Origin: Cephalotus follicularis
Taxonomy: Eukaryota; Streptophyta; Magnoliopsida; Oxalidales; Cephalotaceae
Direction of reading: 5' to 3'
Length of the DNA: 64,000 nt
Assembly: GCA_001972305.1 (NCBI GenBank)
Contig: BDDD01000043.1
Coordinates: forward strand, 700,921-764,920
The position numbers and the translations under genes are program-made. Below the pieces are notes generated by a model. It worked only from the letters and a program-made list of their open reading frames with translations, did no database searches and was not told the DNA's origin. Position 1 is the first letter of the stretch, and the number at the start of each line of letters is the position of its first letter. Positions 44,601-55,036 of the stretch are shown piece after piece.

Positions 44601-47600
44601 CCAACAAGGAGGTGCTGGTGCTAGTGGTAGTGCTGCGGCTGCTCAACCACGGAAGGATACCGAAAAAGGGATTACGAAAGGTCGGGTCTATACCTTATCT
44701 AAAGATGATGTGCCAGAATCTACTTATGTAGTGGGAGGTACTATTTTTGTATCTGGCATATTAGCTCATGTATTGATTGATCCTGGTGCTACGCATTCAT
44801 TCATTGCATACGATTTTGCTTGCAAATTGCATGGTGTGACTTCTAGTTTGCCTTATGTATTGGAGGTGAGTACTCCTGCTGGTACTTGTCTTCTGACTGA
44901 TACGGTGATGAATAATTGTGAGATCACGATAGCTGGAGTTCAGTTATCTGCTGATCTAATAGTTTTGCATATCCGGGATTTTGATGTGATCTTGGGGATG
45001 GACTTGCTGTACGCTCATCATGCTTGTGTTGATTGCTATAACAAGATGATGACCTTTTATCTACGGGATGGGACTGAGTACAAGTTTATTGGAGAGAAGA
45101 AAGTTTTTGCTCCGATCATTTCGTATACTCGAGCACAAAAAAACCTCAAACAAGGATGCGAAGGCTATTTGGCGTATGTGATTGATCATACGAAAGGTAT
45201 GCCTAGTATTGAACAAGTTCATGTTGTATGTGATTTTCCTGATATATTGCCGGATGAACTTACTTCTTTGCCACTGAAGAGAGAGGTAGAATTCAGTATT
45301 GAACTAGTGCCGGGGACTGCTCCTATATCCAAGGCACCGTACAGAATGGATCCTGCTGAATTGAAGGAGTTGAAGGCTCAGTTACAGGATTATATTGATA
45401 AAGGCTTCATCAGGCCGAGTGTGTCACCATGGGGAGCACTAGTCCTGTTTGTGAAAAAGAAGGATGGAATGATGCAACTATGCATCGATTACAGGCTGCT
45501 GAATCGGGTGACTGTGAAGAACAAGTATCCTCTCCACATATTGAGGAGTTGTTCGACCAATTACAAGGCTCAACTATATTCTCCAAACTTGACCTGAGGA
45601 CAGGTTACCATCAATTGAGGATCCGGAAAGGTGATGTGGAGAAGATTGCATTTCGAACCAGATATTGGCACTATGAATTCTTGATACTGCTGTTTGGTTT
45701 GACGAATGCTCCTGCAACCTTTATGTGTTTGATGAACAGAGTATTCTAACACTATCTTGATCAGTTTGTCGTTATATTCTCAGACGACATCCTGATTTAT
45801 TCGAGGAGTATTGAAGAGCACATGTAGCACTTGAGGATTGTGTTGTAGACATTGCAGAGGGAACAATTATTCGCCAAATTCAGCAAGTGTGAGTTTTGGC
45901 TAGATCATGTGACTTTCCTTGGTCACATTGTGTCGAGTGAAGGATTATCAGTAGATCCTTCGAAGATTAAGAGCATTGTTGATTGGCCCCAACCGAAGAA
46001 CGTTGCCGAAGCTCGTAGCTTCTTGGGATTGGCTAGCTACTACCTGAGGTTTATCGAAGGGTTCTCAAAGATTGCGAGTCCATTGACACGGTTGACTCAG
46101 AAGAAGTCAAGATTTGTATGGGATGATTCGTGTGAAGCAAGTTTCCAAGAGTTGAAGAATCAGTTGATTTCGGCTCCTGTTTTGGCATTACCGGAGGGTA
46201 ATGAGGGTCTTACTATTTATAGTGACACTTCTGGGAAGGGATTGGGATGCATCCTTATGCAACGTGGTAGAGTGATTGCATACGCATTGTGAAAGTTGAA
46301 ACTGTACGAAGAAAATTATCCCATGCATGATCTTGAGTTGGCAGCCATAGTGTTCGCTTTACAGAAATGGAGACACTATCTCTATGGTGCTCAATTTGAG
46401 ATCTTCACTGACCATAAAAGTTTAAAGTATTTATTTTCCCAAAAGGAGGTCAACATGAGATAGAGACGATGGGTGGAAATCTTTAATGATTACAACTGTA
46501 ATATTCAGTACCACCCGGGAAAGGCTAATGTAGTGGCGGATGCACTGAGTCGCAAGGCAATGATTGTCGGTACGATGGTTTCACAGTGGAAACTGTTGGA
46601 GGATTTTCAGAGATGGAATCCATTCATGGTTTCCAGAGGGGTTGTTGTGGCTAATCTTATAGCGCAACCGGAGCTGCTTGACCGTATTCAGAATGCTCAG
46701 TACAGTGACACCAAATTGTGGAATGTTCGTAAGAATCTAGATTCATATCCTGACTCTGAATTAGTTGTACATTCAGATGCCATACTGAGGTTCCGAGGAA
46801 GGGTTTGTGTTCCGGATGATGAAGGCATAAGGAATGAGCTTTTGCAACAAGCTCATAAATCACAGTACAATGTTCATCCAGGAAGCTCTAAGATGTGGCA
46901 TGACATGAAGAGGAACTACTGGTGGAGTGGCATGAACAGAGATTGCCGAATATGTAGCCAGATGTTTGACCTGTCAGAGAGTGAAGGCTGAACATCAAAA
47001 ACCTACGGGACTGCTACAATCGTTACCAGTTGTTGAGTGGAAATGGGAGCATATGACCATGGACTTTGTATCTGGCTTGCCAAGGTCACCGAATGGGCGT
47101 GAAGCTGTGTGGGTTGTTGTGGACAGACTCACTAAGTCTGCTCACTTTCTTCCAATGAACATGACTTATTCCATCGAGAAGTTGGCTAGATTATATATCC
47201 GGGAGATCGTGAGGCTACATGGAGTGCCGCTCAGCATCGTTTGTGACCGTGATGCGAGATTTACTTCAAGGTTCTGGAAGAAGTTCCAAGCACCAATGGG
47301 AACGACCTTGAACTTGAGTACTGCATTTCACTCCCAAGCTGATGGACAGTCGGAGCCCACTATTCAAACTCTCGAGGATATGCTCCGTGCATGTGTTATA
47401 TATTTTGCTAGGAGCTGGGAGGACCACATACCACTCATCGAGTTCTCCTACAATAACAGCTACCACTCCAGCATAGGGATGGATCCGTATGAATCTTTGT
47501 ACGGAAGAAAGTGTAGATCACCAATATTTTGGGATGAAGTGGGGGAAAGGCAAGTGCTGGGACCTGATATCGTCCAAGAGACTACTGACAAAGTGGAGAT

Positions 47601-47700
47601 AATCAGGAAGAAACTGCTCACTGCACAGGATCGGCAAAAGAGCTATGCCGACAGAAGGAGGAGGAAGCTAGAATTCTAGAAGGGGGATCATGTGTTAGTA
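44601..47700 (+). pseudogene. T1 pol: protease, RT, RNase H, integrase
   Basis: Protease: [13 protein letters not shown], where DSG has become DPG (catalytic Asp at 44779 kept), then [51 protein letters not shown], a frameshift near 45500, [15 protein letters not shown] and, after stops, VVIFSDDILIYS. RNase [44 protein letters not shown]. Integrase: HVHPGSS-like Zn region, MTMDFVSGLPRSPNGREAVW, SIVCDRDARFTSRFWKK and ADGQSEPTIQTLEDMLRA, so all three catalytic acids remain. Stops lie near 45747, 45825, 46290 and 46460, with a frameshift near 46970. The C-terminal chromodomain is missing because pol breaks off at RYIGPY, near 47775. Confidence 0.88.
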
Positions 47701-47773
47701 AGGGTCTTGACTTCGAAAGGGATACACCTTTTTGGCCTCAAAGGGAAGTTGACTCCAAGGTACATTGGACCTT

Positions 47774-48198
47774 ATATTTACACACTATTTTCGAAATATA
47801 AAAACTGTCATGCATGTTACATTTATATATTCATTCTCATGCATTACTCCTACTTAACCAAGTGATGACAAAGGCTAACCCCCCACAATTTCAGATTGAC
47901 GAAGATATTTGGACAAGTGCTGCTGAAGCCATACTTGGAGGCTTCTATTTTAATTTTATTGAAGTGAGTGAGTTTTGTAATATTGTCGTACTCCGTTACG
48001 TTATACATACATTTGGATATGTACTTTATAACTTGTGTTTGTACTTGAAAGCGCGTAGTATGGGCTGCGTGTGGATAATTTTAATAATCTGGTTTTGGAA
48101 TGCGTCCGCTTTTGTTAAGAGTTTTGTTTTTGTTGAATGCTGGATTATTATCTGATTACCATGTATATGTTTGTTAAAACGGAAAAAGGGGTGTGACA
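47774..48198 (+). repeat. T1 3' LTR, truncated (425 bp)
   Basis: It matches 42945-43369, from TATATTTACACAC to GGGGTGTGACA. It is joined directly to pol (GGACCTTATATTTACAC), with a short AT-rich microhomology possible at the junction. The missing part includes both palindrome clusters. Confidence 0.9.
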
Positions 48199-49245
48199 TT
48201 ACAAGCGGGGTTCATAAGGGAAATATTCTACTCTTACTGGCTGGCGAACCTGGTACTCATCATGAAAGCCAATGGCAAGTGGAGGATGTGTATAGACTTC
48301 ACAGACCTCAATAAAGCTTGTCCAAAAGACGACTTCCCCCTCCCGAAGATTGATCAACTAGTGGATGCAACCTCCGACTATAAAATGTTGAGCTTCTTGG
48401 AAGCTTACTCTGGCTACAATCAAATTCTTATGTACGGACCAGATGAAAAAAAGACAACCTTCATCATTGATAAATGTATGTATTGCTATAAAGTCATGCC
48501 CTTCGGATTAAAGAATGGTGGAGCGACCTACCAATAGTTGGTCAGCAAAAATTTTCAACCTCAAATCAGGAGGAATATGGAGGTTTATATTGACGATATG
48601 CTCCTCAAGACACTGGAGAGAAGTCCGCATATTAGGGACTTGGAGGAAACTTTTGGGGTGTTAAGAAAATATAAGATGCGCCTCAATCCTTCCAAGTGCA
48701 CTTTTGGGGTCACCTCTAGTAAATTTCTTGGCTCATGGTCTCCAGCAGAGGAATAGAGGCCAACCAAGAAAAGATTTTGGCTATTCAGAGCATGAAGCCT
48801 CCTCAGTCTATAAGGGATGTGCAGTTTCTAAACAGCAAAATTGCAGCCCTAAGTAGATTTGTCTTCAAATCGGCAGAGAAGTGTCTTCCATTCTTCAAAA
48901 TATTAAGGGACCCTAATGGGTTTCTCTGGTCTGACGAATGTCAAGCAGCTTTCAAAAAATTGAAGGAATACTTGGCTTCCAGTCCTCTGATATCAAAACC
49001 AAAATACGGGGAAGACTTGTATGTACTTAGCGCCGACACGAGGCGCAGTGAGTGCAGTGCTAGTCAAAGAAGAACACAAAGCTCAGAGGCCAATGTATTA
49101 TGTGAGCAAGGCCTTGAACTATGCTGAGGGGAGATATCCAGAGGTAGAGAAGTATGCTTATACTCTGATCATTGCGGCGAGAAAGCTAAGGCCGTATTTC
49201 CAAGCCCGCGCTATGAAATTTTTAGCCGACAAGACACTTAGATAG
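48199..49245 (+). pseudogene. Tat2 RT and first RNase H
   Basis: RT motifs are NGKWRMCIDFTDLNKACPKD (Asp present, unlike Tat1), GYNQILMYGPDEKKTTF, CYKVMPFGLKNGGATYQ and MEVYIDDMLLK. A stop replaces the codon after ATYQ, and a frame change occurs near 48735. RNase H follows: LFLGS region, GFLWSDECQAAFKKLKEYL, YYVSKALNYAEGRYPEVEK, ending in a stop at 49243. It begins directly at the T1 TSD with LQAGFIREIFYSYWLAN. Nonsense codons make it inactive, but it is less decayed than the Tat1 RT. Confidence 0.85.
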
Positions 49246-49690
49246 GTGCTAGCAAAGCCAGACATGTTAGGCAGGTTGGTCAAGTGGTCTGTCCATTTGG
49301 CCGAATATGATGTGAAGTATGAAGCCAGACCAGCAATAAAGTCACAGGTCTTCGCTGATTTTGTGGGAGATAATGCACCTATTGAGTGTATGGAAGAGGA
49401 CTCCTTTGGAAAACTATCAGTTAATGGGTCATCCAACGTCTTCGAAAGTGGAGCAGGATCGATGCTGACTAGCCCAGATGGGTGGACCTTGGAGTATGCT
49501 TTGAGATTTGGTTTCAAATCAATAAACAATGAAGCAGAATGGGAAGCTCTGATTGCTGGATTGACAGTAGAGAAGCACTTAGAGGTTCAAAAACTAAAGT
49601 CTTTAGTGATTTTCAGCTGGTGGTTAGTCAAGTAAGTGGAGAGTATGAAACCAGAGAAGACACAATGGCTAAATACTTGGCCCATGTTAA
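49246..49690 (+). pseudogene. Tat2 second (archaeal-like) RNase H, first catalytic Asp changed
   Basis: After DMLGRLVKWSVHLAEYDVKYE the frame reads KLSVNGSSNVFESGAGSML, where Tat1 has LFMDGSSC; the first catalytic Asp is Asn (GAT/GAC to AAT by one G-to-A). The Glu in NNEAEWEALIAGL is kept. The next part shifts frame near 49600 (SDFQLVVSQVSGEYETRED, where Tat1 has SDSQLVV), keeping the second Asp. Confidence 0.8.
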
Positions 49691-51090
49691 AAGTTTGAAG
49701 TCCGCTTTCCAAGTCTTCCGGGTTTTGAAAGTTCCCAAAGTAGAAAATGTCAAAGCAGACCAGTTGTCGAAATTAGCTATAGCGGGGGGATTAGAAAAAA
49801 ATCAATCCGTGCTTGTAGATTATCTAGACAGGCCCACCATGTCGGAGGCGGATGTTATGGACATTGATATCCAACAGGAGCCAAATTGGATTACTCCATT
49901 CATTAGTTCGCTAAGGGATGGTATTTTGCAAGATGACCCAGAGGAGACGAGAAGATTGGTATACAGATCCAACAGATACCAATTCAGAGAAGGGATTCCC
50001 TACAAAAGGTCATTCTCTTTCCCTTTGTTGAGATATCTAGCTCCCTCAGAGGCCGATTACGCTCTAAGGGAGGTTCATGAAGGAGTATGTGGAAATCACA
50101 CAGGGGGCAGAACCTTGTCCAATAAATTGTTGAGGCAAGGCTATTTCTGGCTGACCATGCACCAAGATGCCATCAACTTTGTGAGGAAATGTGATAAGTG
50201 TCAGAGGAATGCCAACATAAGCAGAAGACCATCAGAGCTTTTGACATCCATCACTGCCCCTTAGCCCTTTCCACAATGGAGAATGGACTTTGTTGGACCA
50301 TTACCTGTGGCAACAGGGCAGAGAAAGTACCTCATTGTGGAAATGGACAACTTCACCAAATGGGTGGAAACAGAGCCCATGGCCATAATAACAAAGAGCA
50401 AGATGGAGAGATTTGTCTGGAAATCAATCATTTGCAGATTTGGGGTCCCCAGAGTAATCGTCTCTGATAATGGGAAGCGATTTGATTATGAAACTTTTCG
50501 AAACTTCTGCAAGGAATGCAGAATTGAGCATAGGCTTGCCTCCATAACCCACCCTCAGAGCAATGGTCAAGTAGAGGTCTTCAACAGAAAAATCATCTTA
50601 GGGTTGAAGAAACGACTTGAAGCTAGCAAAGGAAGATGGACAGAGGAACTACCCAATGTATTGTGGGCTTATAGAACCACTCCTTGGACCACAACTGGTG
50701 AATCACCATTTTGCCTTTGTTTTGGATCATAAGCTATGACACCGGTGGAGATTGGAGTGCATTCTCCCAGAGTTGTGCACTTCAATGAAACTAAAAACGA
50801 AGAAGGTTTGAGGAATCTCCTCGATTTAGTGGAAGAGCTCATAGATAGTAGCAGCCTACCAACAAAGGGTGAGCCGCTATTACAACAAAAGGGTAAACCC
50901 CAGACCACTAAGGGAGGGAGACTTAGTCCTTAGAAACGCGACAATAGCTGATCCAACTGGTTCTAGAGGAAAATTAGCTCCTAATTGGGAGGGACCCTAC
51001 AAGGTGAAGAAGGTGCTCTAACCTGGAACATTCAAACTTGAAACTCTGGGGGGCAAGGAGATTCCTAGGGCTTGGAATTCAGAGCACTTG
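49691..51090 (+). pseudogene. Tat2 integrase
   Basis: A His/Cys zinc-binding region is readable (REVHEGVCGNHTGGRTL through VRKCDKCQRNA). A stop follows at 50262, then the core: WRMDFVGPLPVATGQ (Asp), FGVPRVIVSDNGKRF (Asp) and HPQSNGQVEVFNRKI (Glu), so the DD35E triad is present. The C-terminal part YRTTPWTTTGESPFCL, VHFNETKNEEGLRNLLDLVE and FKLETLGGKEIP ends at EHLRKL, where a solo LTR is inserted. Two stops (50262 and 50730) and one near 50932 interrupt it. This is the best integrase among the Tat copies here. Confidence 0.85.
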
Positions 51091-52431
51091 AGGAAGTTGT
51101 CACACCCCGATTTTCGGTTCCATAACATTAAGACAAGCATATATGGTGATATCAGAATTAAACATAATATTCCAGTATTTCATTCAACAGTTCATTAAAT
51201 AATATACGGAAGCAGTCAATAAGCCGGAATATAAAACACAAGTCGTCCGCACGCAGCCCATACTACGTGCAGGTAATTCAACATAATTATCCTTACATAA
51301 GGAAGTGCGATAACAACAGGGTATGAACCGTTCAATACAATACCACATCATAAAAGAAAAACAACAACCTTCAATTGAAAGTAGAAACTCTCCAAGCTTC
51401 TGCCGCAACTCCAAGTCTTCGCTTAATCTGAAACTGTAGGGGGGATAGCCGTTGTCCTCACTTGGCTAAGTAGGAAGATAAAGCATGCTAAGGAATATAC
51501 GAATGCAACATGTATGACAGTTTATAACAAATAACATTTAATTGAGCCAATATATAAGCAATCATGCCAAGTGGCCATAAACAATCCATATGCAAGAATA
51601 CCGCTCAAGGGTACAATCAATTCATACAGTGGTTGGGTGACACCTGTCGCTAACTCCTAGCACCAACTGTGCACCACCTAACTATCACCTTCACTCCGAA
51701 GATGATAGGTAGGTAACATTTACTACCGGCGTTGGCGGGTAGTTTAACAAATAAAATCTGCAATGCATATTAGTTTGGGTGATGCTCTGGCCAACTCCTG
51801 GCACCCAGAATCACATCCGTAGTCAATGATATCCTCCATCACTAACTACGGCAGTAGCATAGACAAACAATTCAATCAGTGCAATTCAATAATGATACTA
51901 CATATATAATAATATGCAATATCAAAGGGTTTTCTTTAGAAACCTATAACATTTCAGTGATCGTACATCTCATATGAGGAAAACGATATCATTACAGTGG
52001 TGGTTTCCAGTTTGTGAAACAAAGCAGTAGGTACCTCGCATATAGGAGGAAATTCAGTAGTTCCTTTTAGGTAAGAAGTGTTCATTTGAAAATGATAGGA
52101 TAATATCATGTATTGTGCATATAGCACATAGTTGTTCCACATTTGGAACATGAAAACAGTAAGTTTATAACAGTCATTGGTATATACTAATGTGAGGTAG
52201 CATATATAGTAACAATAATTAAAGGCACTAGTAATTCAAGGAATCACAAGACAATAGCATTTCATAGTCATTCGTATGTAATTTTCGCAAGAAGTGCGTA
52301 CATTGTTAAATCTTGAAATGTAATTGTATATGAGGCCAGGATAGACTGTTCTAATCATCCATATGAAGGCCAAGTTAATTACATTCCAAATTGAGTCCCT
52401 AAAAGGACTTATATCAGTAATTTTACCCAGA

Positions 52432-52547
52432 ACAGTCAGCTGCCTTCAAGAATAGTTGACTGCCTTGGTTGAGTAGTCGACTGCTTTGCCTTGGCAGTCG
52501 ACTGGATAGGTTGAGTAGTCGACTGCCATGAGGAGCAGTCGACTGCT
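52432..52547. repeat. AGTCGACTG palindrome cluster (solo LTR, inner)
   Basis: Six variants, including CAGTCGACTGG, GTAGTCGACTGC (twice) and GCAGTCGACTGC, with TGCCTTGG(T/C)TGAG-like spacers. The core palindrome is the same as in T1, but the spacers differ. Confidence 0.92.
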
Positions 52548-53608
52548 TCTGCCCAGAAAATGCAGGCAGTAGCAGGTCATGCAATTCTAGTTCAATTTCC
52601 AACCAATTCAACACATGTAATCATGCAGAAAATAGACATACACAATATGCATACTATATCTTCCATAACATATCATTACCCCTACCTCAATCGCTATCCC
52701 AAGAACAATTGGCTTTGATCTTTCTCTTTAAAGCTTCCAAAGCCTTTTCCACCAACAATCAATCAATTCCAGCATGTTCAATCTATGTATGCATGTTTAT
52801 GGACACATGCATCAGTACCAGTAGGTTTCAGTAAACACTTATAACAATTACAAATCCAACAGTGGCTAGTCACTAGCTCATTGAGTCTTAAACATCACTC
52901 TTACCATTCTACCACCTCCTCTTTGAACTCTATGTCAAATATCATTAAATTTTGGGTTCATTGATCTTAACTTGTTTTGACAGAAGGTATATATATACTC
53001 AAGGAATTCAAGAAGCATATATTCAGTCATAACAACAACTATAACCCTTTTCAGAGATTATAATCTTCATTTTACTTGAACCATATGCTACATCCCATAT
53101 CAAGTCAATCTAGAAGTTTTTTAACCTTAACCATGTTAACAGAAGATCAAACATCCTCCTAGTTACCTTATCAACACATAGCAGAGATTTCGGATTTGGA
53201 ACTTACCAGGAGAAGTCTAAAGCTTCCAAGTCTTTGAGTTCCACTCCAAATCCCCAATGCAAGCTTTCAATAATCCTCTAGCAACTCTCTTCAAAATTCA
53301 GTGTTTCTAACACTCTCTTTCAGTTCATGCACAGTTGATATAGAGGTCTTATGAGTTTAGAATTCACCAGGCTCATTTACTCAACTTTTCTCACATTTCC
53401 CTCTCTCTCACATGCACCTCTTTCTCACCTTTCTTTCTTTTGATTCTTGAAGGTTGCAGGTCTGCAAGTTGCAGAGGGAATAGAGGTCATGCAAGCATGC
53501 CTTTTTGCATGCTCTGGAAGCTCCTGTCTCGTGTGACACCTGCCTACCATGCAATCTCCTCTTGGCTCAGTTAAACAGGCATGAACAGACACCTGTTCTG
53601 TACCGATC

Positions 53609-53737
53609 CAGTCGACTGGATGCATTGGCCAGTCGACTATCCACAACACGCATCAGGCAGTCGACTGCTCCCTTGTGTCAGTTGGCTGCCCCTTCATAAA
53701 CCAGGCAGTCGACTTCCTCCCTGTGGTAGTCGGTTGC
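53609..53737. repeat. AGTCGACTG palindrome cluster (solo LTR, near 5' end)
   Basis: Six variants: CCAGTCGACTGG, CCAGTCGACTATC, GCAGTCGACTGC, TCAGTTGGCTGC, GCAGTCGACTTCC and GTAGTCGGTTGCC. Changes from the consensus are mostly C-to-T or G-to-A. Confidence 0.9.
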
Positions 53738-53906
53738 CAATGGTTGTTTTAGGGTTTCATGAGTTTGATTTTCACCAAATTTGCATCTCCATTCATCCTG
53801 ATCAATTACCAATCACAAATTATAATAATTGGACATTAATTCAACTGAGTGCACATTTTATTAAATTACAATGTACACGAATTGAATTTGCGGTTATTAC
53901 AGAAGT

Positions 53907-54830
53907 ACTACCAATGAAGTTGTAAAAATGTACAATTATTCCAGACATATCAATAAAGAGAATTTTTTCTTCAAAAAGAGCAGTTACAAGTTTGCATGGG
54001 ACAGGAGGTCCAATGTTCACGTCCTTAAACCTCTGAACAGCCTCCAACAAGTTCCCTTAACAAAAGCTTTAATACAAGCTTGTCAGACCACACTCCTAAG
54101 GGAGCAGTCAGAGAAGACTCCCAAGGGAGCGATCAGAGCAGACCAAAGTCTTAAGCAGACTAAGGTCAGAGCAAACCAAAGTCTTAAGCAGACTAAGGAC
54201 AGAGAACACCAAGGTCCCAAGCAGGCTAAGGTCATAGCAGACTAACGTCTCGGACAGACTAAAGTCCCCAGTCAGACAAGGTTGTTCAATGAACACCCTT
54301 CAAACACCTCGACAAATAAAAGACTTCTAAAGGAAGCAATCAGAGAAGACTCCTAAAGGAACAACCATAAAAGATTCTCAATTGAACAATTTAAAAAGAC
54401 TCCCATGGGAGCAAATAAAAAAAGACTCCCAAGGAGGCAAATGCTGGTCAGCAGATCCATAAGAACTTGTCAGACCAGACCTACATCGTATCTTGAGAGG
54501 TGAACACATAAGAACTCGTAATGATCAAGTTTATTGGACTGAGCGCTTTAATACAAGTGTCCCCACGAGGGCTAGAAAGCTCAGACGACTTGGTCTGAAA
54601 AAATATCAGACCAGTACGAGATCCTGGTCTGCAAATCCATAAGAACTTGTCAAACCAGACCTAAAATCTTGGCCTGTGAAGACCAAGTCTTTTTAGATAA
54701 GCGCTTTGATACAAACTTCCCTACATGGGCTAAAAAGCTTAGGTAACTTGGTCTGGAAAATATCAGACTAATATAAAAGATGTCTACAAATAAGATAACT
54801 AAGATAAATTGTCCTAAGGGAAATGTAAAG
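53907..54830. repeat. Tat2 3' spacer with degenerate tandem repeats
   Basis: The first 60 bases match the Tat1 spacer after integrase (AAATGTACAATTATTCC; TATCAATAAAG). From about 54090 on there are many copies of GACTCCCAAGGGAGC-like and AGACTAAGGTCAGAGCA-like units, plus GCAGATCCATAAGAACTTGTC twice (54437, 54635). The Tat1 spacer (13690-14070) holds diverged versions. I do not read the 105-codon frame through this repeat (54.0-54.24 kb) as a gene. Confidence 0.7.
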
Positions 54831-54853
54831 CTCGAATGAACCTAAAGTTAAAT

Positions 54854-54859
54854 TTTATT
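54854..54859 (-). terminator. AATAAA poly(A) signal of the Tat2 antisense gene
   Basis: TTTATT on the plus strand reads AATAAA on the minus strand, about 180 bases past the antisense coding end. It corresponds in position to AATAAA at 13468-13473 in Tat1. Confidence 0.6.
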
Positions 54860-55036
54860 TCTTTAAAGCAAAAGAGTACAATTATACAAAAACGAAAGTT
54901 CACATATGGTCATCCCCTTAGGAGGCACTATTTACATGAGAAGAAGGCTCTTGGAAGTTCTCAGGTTGGGGAGTCAAGACAGTCCCTGTTGCAGGTCCAG
55001 AGTATGGGACAGTTGCACCTGAGAGCTTTGCCCTTT

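Larger units (their letters stand above)
40912..48198 (+). mobile_element. T1: Tekay-like Ty3/gypsy chromovirus nested in Tat2 pol
   Basis: A 5' LTR (40912-43369), decayed primer-binding site, gag, protease, RT, RNase H and integrase are followed by a truncated 3' LTR (47774-48198). TSD is TTGTA on the left (40907-40911) and TTACA on the right (48199-48203); the flanking reading frame implies TTGCA originally, each copy having since changed by one transition. The last part of pol (chromodomain region), the polypurine tract and the first ~2 kb of the 3' LTR are deleted. LTR comparison over ~425 bp gives about 20 differences by hand count. Confidence 0.88.
51098..53901 (-). mobile_element. Solo LTR of the T1 family, nested in Tat2
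   Basis: On the minus strand it starts TGTAATAACCGCAAATTC and ends ATCGGGGTGTGACA, 2,804 bp, with exact TSD GAAGT (51093-51097 and 53902-53906). It aligns in reverse complement with the T1 5' LTR (40912-43369) but is about 350 bp longer through indels and is clearly diverged. Both palindrome clusters are present (52432-52547 and 53609-53737). No internal domain. Confidence 0.9.

Noticed and set aside
53928-54245. 105-codon ORF with QSLKQTK repeats as a repeat protein
   Set aside because: It follows from the degenerate tandem repeat of the Tat2 spacer. Tat1 has no matching protein, and the reading has no start context.
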